This document shows positions 18,470 through 26,656 of a stretch of DNA of 64,000 nucleotides, one piece after another. Under the pieces are notes generated by a model. The model was not told the origin of the DNA. It searched no databases and worked only from the letters and a program-made list of their open reading frames with translations. The DNA comes from Acidobacteriota bacterium. Lineage in GTDB: Bacteria; Acidobacteriota; UBA6911. Numbering within the stretch: position 1 is the first letter of the stretch; every line of letters begins with the position of its first letter. A program made the position numbers and the translations under genes. The DNA lies in the NCBI GenBank assembly GCA_031271905.1, contig JAISUT010000056.1, positions 1 to 64,000 of the forward strand, read 5' to 3'.

Positions 18470-19471
18470 CTACTGTATCCTGTGCCGCCGCAATTTCACG
18501 CCGCATTCCTCCAGCAACGCCAATGCGCGTCCGTTCAGCGGGTAGTCCTGGTTGTAGACGACCTCGACGACGCCGCTGTTGATGATGAGCTTCGTGCATT
18601 GCAGGCAGGGGGCGTAGGTGGTGTAGAGCGTCGAACCCTTCAGGCTGATGCCGTGGTAGGCCGCCTGGGTGATGGCGTTCTCCTCGCCGTGCGAACAGAG
18701 GCACTCGTCCAGCGCCGTGCCGCTTTGCGCCATGCCGTTGCAGCGGGGGCACCCCCCCTCGTTGCAGTTGCGCGCGCCGCGCGGCGTCCCGTTGTAGCCG
18801 GTGGAGACGACCCGCCTGTCCTTCACGATGATGGCCGCCACCTTGCGCTTCATGCAGTTCGAGCGCGTGGCGACGACCTTGGCGATGTTCATGAAGTACT
18901 CGTCCCAGCCGGGGCGCACGAAACGGCTCATCAGCGGCGGCAGGAGCTCGCCCAGCCTCTTGTGCAAGTCGTCTATCGTGCCGTCGTTGGGGATGGTGAC
19001 GTCGGCCAGCCTCAAGGTCGCCTCGAGCTGCTGGGCGGCGGGGTTGTCCGAGGCGAGCTCGCGCCCCTCCTCGGCCATGAACTGCTCGAAGGTCGTCGCC
19101 GCGTGTTCGCGCGCCCGCGCCAGGCTGCGCTCGAAGCGCGTCCGGGCGTCCGCCTCCAGCGAGAACAGGGTGAAGTCGGGACGCTGCCGCAGCGCCGCGA
19201 CCTCGGCGGGGTTGCGGATGGAGTCGATGACGTAGTTGTGCTCGGACTGCAGCGCCGCCAAGACCCGCTCGGCGAGAACCCCCGCCCCGCTCCGCTCCCG
19301 CAGCTCCGTCCCGACCTCTATCAGCCGCTCCCGCGTGACATCGAGCCCGCGCGCGCGTATCTCCCCGCGGATGGCGTCGGACAGGGACGCATACTCGAAG
19401 CCGCGCTCCCGCAGATAGTCGCAAACCGCCGTCTTCCCAGCCCCGTTCTTTCCCGTCAATCCTATAATCAT
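18470..19471 (-). CDS. P-loop nucleotide-kinase-like domain fused to dCMP deaminase
   Basis: 333 residues. The N-terminal half (1-180) resembles dephospho-CoA or nucleoside-phosphate kinases, with Walker A GKNGAGKT at 7-14 and VIDSIRNPAEV. The C-terminal half (about 185-333) is a zinc deoxycytidylate deaminase with H261-x-E263 (SHGEENAI) and PCLQC (C289, C292); the ComEB-like extra cysteines CNEGGCPRC are also present. It converts dCMP to dUMP for thymidylate synthesis. Similar fusions occur in fungal Dcd1 and in the antiphage deaminase AvcD/DcdV. The latter are longer as I recall, and the housekeeping surroundings argue for metabolism. Confidence 0.85.
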   Translation of the reverse strand: MIIGLTGKNGAGKTAVCDYLRERGFEYASLSDAIRGEIRARGLDVTRERLIEVGTELRERSGAGVLAERVLAALQSEHNYVIDSIRNPAEVAALRQRPDFTLFSLEADARTRFERSLARAREHAATTFEQFMAEEGRELASDNPAAQQLEATLRLADVTIPNDGTIDDLHKRLGELLPPLMSRFVRPGWDEYFMNIAKVVATRSNCMKRKVAAIIVKDRRVVSTGYNGTPRGARNCNEGGCPRCNGMAQSGTALDECLCSHGEENAITQAAYHGISLKGSTLYTTYAPCLQCTKLIINSGVVEVVYNQDYPLNGRALALLEECGVKLRRHRIQ

Positions 19472-19551
19472 AGGTTGCCAATCTTACCATATCCCCGGCG
19501 GGAAGGCGGCGCGGCGATCGCCGGCGGGGCATCCCCCGCCCCGCCCCGTCG

Positions 19552-20958
19552 TCACTTTCGGACGGCGCGGCGACCCGCTTCGATGGCCTGCATGTTCGCC
19601 TCCACCAGCTTGGCCTTGACGCCCTTCTCGACGAGGGCGTCGTGGATGGACTTGGCGCCGACCGCCTTGGTGACCTCGATGTAGGCGCCGACCAAGACCA
19701 TGTTCGCGGCCTTGGGGTTGCCCAGCCCCTCGGCGATCTCGTAGGCCGGGACTTGGACGACCCGGATGTCCTGCCGGTCGGGCAGCCCTTTCACCAGCGA
19801 GGAGTTCACGACGAGCAACCCGCCCGGGACGATCGCCGGCGCGAACTTCTCCACCGAGGGCTGGTTGAAGGCGATCACATGCCCGGGCCTGGTGATCAGG
19901 GGCGAGGCGATGGCTTCGCGCGAAAGGCGCAGGTGGCAATGCGCCGTGCCGCCGCGCATCTCCGGCCCGTAAGACGGGATCCAGGTCGTTTCCAACCCTT
20001 CGTGCACCGCCCCCTCGGCGAGGCTGACGCCCGCGAAGAGGACGCCCTGCCCGCCGAAGCCGCTGAGGGTCAGGGCGATCTCCTTGAACTCGCCCGCCGG
20101 CGCCGCCGGTGCCGACGCCGCCTCGCCTCCAGCGGCTTCCGTCGCCGGCGCGGGTTGCGCGGGGGCCGGCGACGGGCGTATGTCGCCGCTGCGGTCGATG
20201 TCGCGGAAGACGCCGGGCGGGAAGACCGGCACCATGTTCTGCTCGACCCAGCGGATGGCGTCCGGCGGCGACGCCTTCCAGCCGCTCGGGCAGGCGGAGA
20301 GCACCTCCACCAGCGAAAAGCCCTTCCCGTCGATCTGGTTCTGGAGCGCCTTGCGCACCGCCTTGCGGGTCGCCATGTGGTTCTTGGCGTCGGTCAGCGC
20401 CACGCGCTCGATGTATGCCGGACCGTCCAGCGTGGCCAGCAGCTCGCAGACGCGCATCGGCGGCCCTTCGACCGCGAACGAGCGCCCCCGGGGCGAGGTG
20501 GTGGTCTTCTGGCCGAGCGGCGTCGTGGGCGCCATCTGCCCGCCCGTCATGCCGTAGATGCCGTTGTTGACGAAGAACACCGTGATGTTCTCCCCCCGGT
20601 TCGCGGCATGGAGGATCTCGTTGCCGCCGATGGCCGCCAAGTCGCCGTCCCCCTGGTAGGAGATCACGACCGAGCCGGGCCTGACCCGCTTGACGCCGGT
20701 GGCGACGGCGGGGGAGCGCCCGTGCGAGACCTGGATGTTGCCGACGTCCAGGTAGTAGTACATGAACACGGCGCAGCCCACCGGGCTGAGCAGGATGGTG
20801 CGGTCGGCGATGCCGAAGTCGTCGATGGCCTCGGCGATCATCTTGTGGAGCACGCCGTGGCCGCACCCCGGGCAATAGGTCGTCACCTCGGGGTCGCCGT
20901 TCTTGCGCTCGAACTTGTCGTAGAAGCAGGCTGCCCTGCCGTATTTCGTCTCAAACAT
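19552..20958 (-). CDS. 2-oxoacid:ferredoxin oxidoreductase, fused beta (TPP) and gamma subunits
   Basis: 468 residues in two parts. Residues about 1-270 are the thiamine-diphosphate beta subunit: TTYCPGCGHGVLHKMI, ISYQGDGDLAAIGGNEILH and VFFVNNGIYGMTGGQMAPTTPLGQKT. A proline/alanine-rich linker (about 275-305) leads to the gamma subunit domain: LTLSGFGGQGVLFAG, SYGPEMRGGTAHCHLRLS, FNQPSVEKFAP. The enzyme oxidatively decarboxylates a 2-oxoacid to acyl-CoA, reducing ferredoxin; the closest pattern is 2-ketoisovalerate/2-oxoglutarate oxidoreductase (VOR/KOR). ATG 20958 follows GGGGAAAG. It is last in a ferredoxin-alpha-beta/gamma operon. The fusion is less common than separate subunits. Confidence 0.85.
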   Translation of the reverse strand: MFETKYGRAACFYDKFERKNGDPEVTTYCPGCGHGVLHKMIAEAIDDFGIADRTILLSPVGCAVFMYYYLDVGNIQVSHGRSPAVATGVKRVRPGSVVISYQGDGDLAAIGGNEILHAANRGENITVFFVNNGIYGMTGGQMAPTTPLGQKTTTSPRGRSFAVEGPPMRVCELLATLDGPAYIERVALTDAKNHMATRKAVRKALQNQIDGKGFSLVEVLSACPSGWKASPPDAIRWVEQNMVPVFPPGVFRDIDRSGDIRPSPAPAQPAPATEAAGGEAASAPAAPAGEFKEIALTLSGFGGQGVLFAGVSLAEGAVHEGLETTWIPSYGPEMRGGTAHCHLRLSREAIASPLITRPGHVIAFNQPSVEKFAPAIVPGGLLVVNSSLVKGLPDRQDIRVVQVPAYEIAEGLGNPKAANMVLVGAYIEVTKAVGAKSIHDALVEKGVKAKLVEANMQAIEAGRRAVRK

Positions 20959-21002
20959 ATTCTTTCCCCGGCGGGGCGGCTTGCCGCCCCCCGCCGCGTC
21001 CC

Positions 21003-22061
21003 TCACCGTATGTTCGTTTTCGCCATCTGCAGTATCTTTTCAGCGACGTCTTCCGCAGTCGGCATCATGCCGCCGGTGCGCCGGAGCAGCTCTATCGGGG
21101 TGATGCCGCCGGTGAACAGGCGCACGTCCTCGACCATCTGCCCGCTGCTGAGCTCCACCGCCAGGATGCCGTAGGCCTTGCCCGCGACCTGCCGGAGCCG
21201 CTTGGACGGGAACGGGTAGAGGCTGACGGGGCGCAGGAGCCCGGCGCGCACCCCCTCGGCGCGCGCCTGCTGCACGGCGGCGCGGGCGATGCGGCTGCTG
21301 ATGCCGTATGCCACGACCAGTATCTGGGCGTCCTCGACCAGGTATTCGTCGAAAAGGACCTCGTCCTCCTCGATGCGGGCGTAGGTCTCCTCCAGCCCGG
21401 TGATGTGCGCCTCCTGCTTCTCGTGCTCCAGGATGATGGACGTGATCAGGTTCTTGCGCGTCTCGGCGGTGCCCGCGACCGCCCAAGGCGTCTTGTCGGG
21501 CTCCTCGACCGCGACCTTGTGCAAGTCCACCGACTCCATCATCTGCCCCAGGGCGCCGTCCGACAGCACGAAGACCGGCGTGCGGTAGCGGTCCGCCACG
21601 TTGAAGGCGTGGGCCGTCAGGTCGTACATCTCCTGCACGCTGCCGGGGGCGAAGACCGGCGTCTTGTAGCAGCCGTGCCCGCCCCCCTTGACGGCCTGAT
21701 GGTAGTCCCCCTGCTCCACGCCGAGGTTCCCCAGGCCCGGGCCCGCGCGTTGCACGTCCACGATGACGCTCGGCAGGCGGGCGCCCGCCAGGTAGGAGAT
21801 GCCTTCCTGCATCAGGCTGACGCCGGGGCCGGAGGACGCCGTCATCGTGCGCACCCCCGCCGCCGCCGCGCCGTAGACCATCTCGATGGATCCGATCTCG
21901 CTCTCGGCGGGCACGAAGACGCCGCCGGCGTCCGGGAACATCCACGCCGCCAGCTCCGCGATCTCGCTCGCCGGGGTGATCGGGTAGCCGAAATAGGCCT
22001 TGCAACCTGCGGCGAGCGCCCCGCGCACCACCGCCTCATTCCCCTTCAACAATCGGCGCAT
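21003..22061 (-). CDS. 2-oxoacid:ferredoxin oxidoreductase alpha subunit (VorB/KorA-like)
   Basis: 352 residues. The start LLKGNEAVVRGALAAGCKAYFGYPITPASEIAE is diagnostic of the alpha chain. TASSGPGVSLMQEGISYLAGARLPSVIVDVQRAGPGLG and VLSDGALGQMM follow. The C-terminal half (about 255-352) is the transketolase-C-like domain. It supplies half of the TPP site and the CoA pocket. ATG 22061 is preferred because AGAGGGGG lies at proper distance; ATG 22067, two codons earlier, touches that site. It sits between the small ferredoxin subunit (30 bp upstream) and the beta/gamma fusion. Confidence 0.88.
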   Translation of the reverse strand: MRRLLKGNEAVVRGALAAGCKAYFGYPITPASEIAELAAWMFPDAGGVFVPAESEIGSIEMVYGAAAAGVRTMTASSGPGVSLMQEGISYLAGARLPSVIVDVQRAGPGLGNLGVEQGDYHQAVKGGGHGCYKTPVFAPGSVQEMYDLTAHAFNVADRYRTPVFVLSDGALGQMMESVDLHKVAVEEPDKTPWAVAGTAETRKNLITSIILEHEKQEAHITGLEETYARIEEDEVLFDEYLVEDAQILVVAYGISSRIARAAVQQARAEGVRAGLLRPVSLYPFPSKRLRQVAGKAYGILAVELSSGQMVEDVRLFTGGITPIELLRRTGGMMPTAEDVAEKILQMAKTNIR

Positions 22062-22091
22062 GGCCATCCCCCTCTAAAAATTACGCGAAAA

Positions 22092-22325
22092 TCACGCATC
22101 CGCCTTGCGCACCCGGACGGTGATGACGCCCGGTTCCGGGCAGACGTAGAAACAGACGCCGCAACCGCGGCAGCCGGCGCCCGTGTAGACGGCGGCGCGG
22201 TAGCCTTGGCGGTTGAGCGCCTCGCCCTGCGACAAGACCTTCGCCGGGCACGAGGCGACGCACAACAGGCATCCTTTGCAGAGATGAGAGGCGATCACCA
22301 CGTCGCCGCGATCCGATGTAGCCAC
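22092..22325 (-). CDS. Ferredoxin-like delta subunit of 2-oxoacid oxidoreductase (two 4Fe-4S clusters)
   Basis: 77 residues with two cysteine sets: HLCKGCLLCVASCP (residues about 14-27) and AGCRGCGVCFYVCP (about 51-64). This is a dicluster 4Fe-4S protein. It passes electrons from the TPP site to soluble ferredoxin. The start is GTG 22325, 8 bases after CGGAGG. It is the first gene of the three-gene operon with the alpha and beta/gamma subunits. Confidence 0.88.
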   Translation of the reverse strand: MATSDRGDVVIASHLCKGCLLCVASCPAKVLSQGEALNRQGYRAAVYTGAGCRGCGVCFYVCPEPGVITVRVRKADA

Positions 22326-22515
22326 AGCAAGACCTCCGAAACACTCGCCGGCGCGGAGCGCGCCCGCGGAAAACCATTAAATTTAGTATCTCTCCCCCGC
22401 ATAGGCAAATTTTTGTTCAGGGGCGCGTCATAGGGGCGCCGCGGCGGTGCGCGAAAGCGCGCGCGGGCGGATGGGGGGCGCACTCGCCCCGGGCGGAGCG
22501 CCGCCGGAGGGCCGC

Positions 22516-23274
22516 CTACAGGAAATACGCCTGCCGCAACCGCTCCAGCAGCCGCACGGAACGCGAGACGAGCTTGTACGGCAACAAGACCGGGTAGCGC
22601 AACGACGCGAGGGAAAGCAACGGGTAGCGCCCCTTGCGCCCCGTTATCGTCGTCTCCCCGCACAAAGCCGCGTCCAGCGCGACGGGGAAGGGGTGGACGG
22701 TCATCTCCCTGACGCCGAAGGGGAAGCCGTAAAACAACGCCACGTCGTAGGGCAGGCGCATCGGCAGCATGTGCTCGACGATCAGCCCCGCCGCCCGCCG
22801 GTTCACCACGAAGCAGCCGTCGCCCGAGGCGGTCCTCACGTCCCGGACGAGGCGGTAGCCGTGGCACAGTTGCGCGACCGTCCTCCCCCGCGTGGGATGG
22901 ATGGCGTTGAGCCGCAGCAGATCCCACATCCCCCTGTGTCGCGGACGGAGGCACTCCCGCAACACCTCGGGCAGCTCCTCGGCGGGCGAGACGTCATCCT
23001 CGCAAACCATCGCCGACTCCTCGCCGGTCGCCAAGAACGCCTTCAACGCCTTGATGTGCGAAAAATAGCAGCCGATCTCGCCCGCCGCGACGGGCCTGCC
23101 GTAGAAGAAAAAATACCGCCGGCGGGCGAAATCCCCCAATTCCCCGGCGGAGAGCGCGCCGCCGTCAACCGCCGCCACGCGGACGACGTCGAAACCGCAT
23201 CGCGCGAACCGGCCGGAGCAGGCGTCCCAACGGTCTTTCGCCCGGTCGAGGTTGATGATGTAGCAGGGCAACAT
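22516..23274 (-). CDS. Glycosyltransferase family 25-type LPS biosynthesis enzyme
   Basis: 252 residues. The N-terminus LPCYIINLDRAKDRWDACSGRF is the GT25 start. GEIGCYFSHIKALKAF follows, then the metal-binding acidic motif in AMVCEDDVSPAEEL, and later GDGCFVVNRRAAGLI. Family members add galactose or related sugars to LOS/LPS core using UDP-sugars at the cytoplasmic face. No other sugar genes are adjacent, so the acceptor is unknown. ATG 23274 removes an unrelated N-terminal extension. It is transcribed away from paaK across a 315-bp gap. Confidence 0.82.
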   Translation of the reverse strand: MLPCYIINLDRAKDRWDACSGRFARCGFDVVRVAAVDGGALSAGELGDFARRRYFFFYGRPVAAGEIGCYFSHIKALKAFLATGEESAMVCEDDVSPAEELPEVLRECLRPRHRGMWDLLRLNAIHPTRGRTVAQLCHGYRLVRDVRTASGDGCFVVNRRAAGLIVEHMLPMRLPYDVALFYGFPFGVREMTVHPFPVALDAALCGETTITGRKGRYPLLSLASLRYPVLLPYKLVSRSVRLLERLRQAYFL

Positions 23275-23589
23275 TTGCAACGCAACTCCCTTCCCGCGAG
23301 CCTGCGCCTCCGCGACCGCGCCACGGCGGCCCACGCCGCCACGGCACCCTTCCCGCATCGCCCATCCCGCCTTGGAAGATATTGTGGCAACTCTTGTTGC
23401 GGGGCAACAACAATCTGTGCTAAAGTGCCGCTTTCAGGTCTTCGGCAACGGTTCGTGCAGTGACGGGGCGGCGCAAGCCGCGAGGGCGGCGGTGGTTGCG
23501 CCGCATGGCCGCCGCCCCGGCGCGGTACGGCGCGGTACGGCGCGGACGCCATGCCGGAAGGCGTCCGGAGCAAAGAAAGGACGGGAGAG
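23275..23589. promoter_or_regulatory. Divergent intergenic region between the GT25 gene and paaK
   Basis: This 315-bp gap should carry promoters in both directions. It contains TTGTTGC-GGG-GCAACAA (23394-23410), a perfect 7-bp-arm palindrome, followed by TGCTAAAGT (23418-23426), which resembles an extended -10. Near 23520-23550 there are tandem copies of a CGCGGTACGG-like unit. No gene is seen. Promoter assignment is weak. Confidence 0.3.
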
Positions 23590-24885
23590 TTGGCATACTA
23601 CCAAGAGAAAGAAGAACTGATGTCGCGGGACGAGATGACCGCCCTCCAATCGGAAAGGCTCGTCAAGCAGGTGGCGCACGTGTACGCGAACGTCGCCCCC
23701 TATCGGAAGAAGATGCAGGACGCCGGCTTGGAGCCCGGCGACGTCAAGGGGATCGAGGACCTGCACAAGCTGCCCTTCACGACGAAGGACGACCTCAAGG
23801 AAGCCTACCCTTACGGCTACCTCGCGCTGCCGCTGTCGCAATGCGTGCGCATCCAATCGACGAGCGGCACGACGGGGCGGCGCGTCGTCGCCTTCTACAC
23901 GCAGCACGACATCGACCTGTGGGACTCCTGTTGCGCGCGCTCGATCGCCGCGGCGGGCGGCACGAACGAGGACGTCGTCCACGTCAGCTACGGCTACGGC
24001 CTGTTCACGGGCGGGCCGGGGCTCAACGGCGGCTCGCACCTGGTCGGCTCGCTCACGCTGCCGATGAGCTCGGGCAACACCGAGCGGCAGTTGCAGTTCA
24101 TGACCGACCTCGAATCGACCATCCTCTGCTGCACGCCGTCCTACGCGGCGTTTCTGGGCGAATCGGCGCACGACACGGGCGTCATCGACAAGATCAAGCT
24201 GAAGGCGGGCATCTTCGGCGCGGAGGCGTGGAGCGAGGAGATGCGCCGCGACATCGAGAAATCGCTGGGCATCAAAGCATACGACATCTACGGCCTGACG
24301 GAGATCAGCGGGCCGGGGGTGAGCTTCGAATGCTCGGAGCAGACCGGCATGCACGTCTGCGAAGACCACTTCTACCCGGAGATCATCGACCCGGCTACGG
24401 GTGCGGTTCTGCCCGAGGAGTCGAAGGGCGAGCTGGTCTTCACCTGCCTCACGAAGCAGGCGTTCCCGCTGTTGCGCTACAGGACGCGTGACATTACCAT
24501 GCTGACGCGCGCGCAGTGCTCGTGCGGACGGACGCTGGTGAAGATGAAGCGGCTCATGGGGCGCACGGACGACATGCTCATCATCCGCGGCGTGAACGTC
24601 TTCCCGTCGCAGATCGAGACCGTGCTCATCAACTCGGGCTATCCCGCCAACTACCAGATCATCCTCGACCGCGTCAACCACACCGACACCTTCGAGGTGC
24701 AGGTCGAGATGACCGACGAGATGTTCTCGGACGAGGTGCGCGTCATCGAGCAGAAGGAGAAGGCGCTGCTCGCGGCGCTGAAATCGATGCTCGGCATCTC
24801 GCCCAAGGTGAAGCTGGCCGCGCCGCGCTCCATCACGCGCAGCGAGGGCAAAGCCGTCCGCGTCATCGACAAGAGGAAGATCTAG
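23590..24885 (+). CDS. paaK: Phenylacetate-CoA ligase-family AMP-forming enzyme
   Basis: 431 residues of the ANL superfamily. The N-terminus YYQEKEELMSRDEMTALQSERL is PaaK-like. The P-loop is QSTSGTTGRRV (about residues 97-107), with DIYGLTEISGPGVSFEC as the A5 motif and RYRTRDITML as the A7 Asp/Arg region. The C-terminal domain has GRTDDMLIIRGVNVFPSQIE and the late catalytic Lys in RSEGKAVRVIDKRK. It activates phenylacetate or another arylacetate to its CoA thioester. TTG 23590, 7 bases after AAAGGA, matches the family's N-terminus. An ACT-domain gene follows at 9 bp, a pairing common in anaerobes with aryl-pyruvate oxidoreductases. Confidence 0.9.
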   Translation: MAYYQEKEELMSRDEMTALQSERLVKQVAHVYANVAPYRKKMQDAGLEPGDVKGIEDLHKLPFTTKDDLKEAYPYGYLALPLSQCVRIQSTSGTTGRRVVAFYTQHDIDLWDSCCARSIAAAGGTNEDVVHVSYGYGLFTGGPGLNGGSHLVGSLTLPMSSGNTERQLQFMTDLESTILCCTPSYAAFLGESAHDTGVIDKIKLKAGIFGAEAWSEEMRRDIEKSLGIKAYDIYGLTEISGPGVSFECSEQTGMHVCEDHFYPEIIDPATGAVLPEESKGELVFTCLTKQAFPLLRYRTRDITMLTRAQCSCGRTLVKMKRLMGRTDDMLIIRGVNVFPSQIETVLINSGYPANYQIILDRVNHTDTFEVQVEMTDEMFSDEVRVIEQKEKALLAALKSMLGISPKVKLAAPRSITRSEGKAVRVIDKRKI

Positions 24886-24894
24886 GAGGCCGAC

Positions 24895-25317
24895 ATGATA
24901 CTTGACCAGATTTCAGTGTTTGTGGAAAACAAGCCGGGCGCGCTTTCGGACGTGACCGCGCAGCTTTCCGAGGCGGGCATCGACTTCAAGGCGTTCACCG
25001 TCGCGGACACGGCGGAGTTCGGCATCCTGCGCTTCATCGTGGACGCGCCCAAGAAGGCTCTCACGCTTTTGAAGCTCAACGGATGGGTCGCGTCGCTGAC
25101 CCCGGTCGTGGCCGTGAAGATGAACGACGAGCCGGGCAGCCTTGCGCGCATCTTGAAGCTGCTCTCGGACAACTCCGTGCAGGTGGAGTACATGTACGCC
25201 TTCGTGGCGCAGGAGGAGGGGCGCGCCTACGTGGTGTTCCGCGTCGCCGACCCGGCGGCCGCGGCGGCGCTGCTGGAGGCGTCGGGCTTCGCCACCTCCG
25301 CCTCGATCGTGCGGTAG
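24895..25317 (+). CDS. Tandem ACT-domain protein associated with paaK
   Basis: 140 residues forming two ACT domains: about 1-68 (ISVFVENKPGALSDVTAQLSEAGIDFKAFTVADT) and about 70-140 (VVAVKMNDEPGSLARILKLLSDNSVQVEYMYAF). ACT domains bind amino acids or related ligands and regulate partner enzymes. No catalytic domain is attached. The gene starts 9 bp after paaK and most likely senses an aromatic amino acid to tune the ligase. It ends just before a short palindromic repeat. Confidence 0.85.
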   Translation: MILDQISVFVENKPGALSDVTAQLSEAGIDFKAFTVADTAEFGILRFIVDAPKKALTLLKLNGWVASLTPVVAVKMNDEPGSLARILKLLSDNSVQVEYMYAFVAQEEGRAYVVFRVADPAAAAALLEASGFATSASIVR

Positions 25318-25327
25318 TGGCAAACCA

Positions 25328-25389
25328 GGGGGCCTCCAAAAACCCGGACGCTGGGTTGCGTCTTGGCTGCGGGGTTTTCGGAGGCTCCC
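25328..25389. repeat. Short palindromic repeat element (copy B, about 62 bp)
   Basis: Left arm 25328-25345 (GGGGGCCTCCAAAAACCC) pairs imperfectly with right arm 25371-25389 (GGGGTTTTCGGAGGCTCCC). The middle CGGACGCTGGGTTGCGTCTTGGCTGC corresponds to the outer parts of the long copies, but the central palindrome is absent. It lies 10 bp after the ACT gene stop and could double as a terminator hairpin. Confidence 0.75.
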
Positions 25390-25523
25390 ATCAAATGATG
25401 AAGCGCCTGGAAACGACGCGGCGACGCCGTGGGCGCAAGGTCGCGGGACTGTGTCGCGCCCACGTCCCTACGCGGTTGCGCCGACCGTGTTGCGATTCAC
25501 CTAAAACACCTTGATCAAAACAG

Positions 25524-25552
25524 TTGCTTTTTCTTGAAGGCGCGTGTATAGT
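25524..25552 (+). promoter_or_regulatory. Sigma-70-type promoter for the cold-shock gene
   Basis: TTGCTT (25524-25529) and TATAGT (25547-25552) are separated by exactly 17 bp. The predicted start near 25559 leaves a leader of about 168 nt before the cspA ATG, similar to the long thermosensing leaders of cold-shock genes. The 25395-25523 stretch upstream shows no gene. Confidence 0.65.
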
Positions 25553-25726
25553 CGCTGACAATTCGAGGTTTCCCTGGGATGGGGAGGCTTTGGAGCGTCT
25601 GGTTGTGGATCGGAATCCACGACTGGTTTCGGCCCTTGCGGGATTCGAATGTTGCGAAAACAGACTGGTCAGTAACTGCATCCCGCCGCCATGCGCGCGG
25701 GTTTTGAGTATGAGCAAAGAGGTAAA

Positions 25727-25936
25727 ATGAAAGAGCAAGGCGTGGTAAAGTGGTTCAACAACGAAAAGGGTTATGGCTTCATCCGGCGCGAAAGCGGGGA
25801 TGATGTTTTCGTGCATCATTCCGCGATCCAGGGAAGCGGCTTCAAGTCCTTGGACGAGGGAGACAAGGTCGAGTTCACCGTGACGCAGGGCCCCAAGGGC
25901 TACCAGGCCCAGGATGTCGTGAAGTTGCAGGATTAG
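25727..25936 (+). CDS. cspA: Cold-shock protein (CspA family)
   Basis: 69 residues forming a single cold-shock OB-fold. [14 protein letters not shown] contains RNP1 (KGYGFI) and DVFVHHSAI contains RNP2 (VFVHH). It binds single-stranded RNA/DNA and melts mRNA structure. ATG 27 of this block (25727) follows AAAGAGG; a longer in-frame start at 25691 adds unrelated residues. A good promoter lies 175 bp upstream and a strong terminator follows, so this is a monocistronic unit. Confidence 0.95.
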   Translation: MKEQGVVKWFNNEKGYGFIRRESGDDVFVHHSAIQGSGFKSLDEGDKVEFTVTQGPKGYQAQDVVKLQD

Positions 25937-25963
25937 TTCTTCATCGTGGTTTTCTCCTTTTGA

Positions 25964-25991
25964 GGGGCGGGTGGTTCCCGCCCCTTTTTTT
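25964..25991 (+). terminator. Rho-independent terminator after cspA
   Basis: GGGGCGGG (25964-25971), loop TGGTT, CCCGCCCC (25977-25984), then seven T (25985-25991). It is the clearest intrinsic terminator in the window. Confidence 0.92.
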
Positions 25992-26031
25992 GTCTTCGAA
26001 CCCCCATCACGCATGGAGCCGGGAGGGGACT

Positions 26032-26592
26032 ATGGACGGGGAAGAGTTGGTCGCGCTCGCGCTCGACGCCGGAGCCGCCGCCGCCGCAGTCATCGACACC
26101 GCAGCCATCGGTTTTTACGAGGACTTCAGGAAGGCTTGCGAAAAGAACGTCTGCCGCAAGTTCGACAGCAACTGGATGGGGCCGCCCGCCATCGGCGCCA
26201 TCGCCGAGTTGCAAAAACGGGTGCGGGCGTTCCCCCATGGGATGCTGTTCCAGACGCGGCGACCGCTCAAAAGCAACTTCGACTGGAAGGGGATGGAGGC
26301 GGGGGCGAAAGTCCACGGCGAGGTCTTCCAGAACCTGCGGGCGCAGATCCGCCGGCGATTCCCCGACGAGGAGACCCTGCCGCTGAACGCCGGCTGCTGC
26401 AACGTCTGCGAGCGGTGCGCCTACCTGGACAAGGCGCCTTGCCGCCGCCCCGACCTCGCGTTCTCCTCCGTGGAGGCGTACGGCATGAACGCCATCGCCC
26501 TGCAAAAGGCGGCGGGCATCCCCTGCAACCTCGGCAAGGAGACCGTCTGCTTCGTCGGCATGGTGTTGTTCGGGAAGGCGCGACCGGCGTGA
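26032..26592 (+). CDS. DUF2284 putative metal-binding protein
   Basis: 186 residues. The C-terminal half carries the cysteine pattern AGCCNVCERCAYLDKAPCRRPD (about residues 120-143), and an NVCRKF segment lies near residue 35. LAFSSVEAYGMNAIALQKAAGIPCNLGKETVCFVGMVLF closes the protein. This is the DUF2284 family, predicted to bind a metal or Fe-S cluster; its function is unknown to me. ATG 26032 follows GGGAGGGGAC. It stands alone between the cspA terminator and the convergent GGDEF-EAL gene. Confidence 0.75.
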   Translation: MDGEELVALALDAGAAAAAVIDTAAIGFYEDFRKACEKNVCRKFDSNWMGPPAIGAIAELQKRVRAFPHGMLFQTRRPLKSNFDWKGMEAGAKVHGEVFQNLRAQIRRRFPDEETLPLNAGCCNVCERCAYLDKAPCRRPDLAFSSVEAYGMNAIALQKAAGIPCNLGKETVCFVGMVLFGKARPA

Positions 26593-26656
26593 TCCGCGAT
26601 GAGGGCGGAGCCCCCTCTGCGCTTGTCGCGCCGCGCCGGCGGCGCCTGGGGCGTGG

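Noticed and set aside
18470..19471. Antiphage AvcD/DcdV system
   Set aside because: The protein is shorter than those defence deaminases as I recall them, sits among housekeeping genes and has no recognised AvcI RNA, so only the similarity is reported.
25524..25730. Small rightward ORF upstream of cspA
   Set aside because: It overlaps the predicted promoter and untranslated leader and has no ribosome-binding site.
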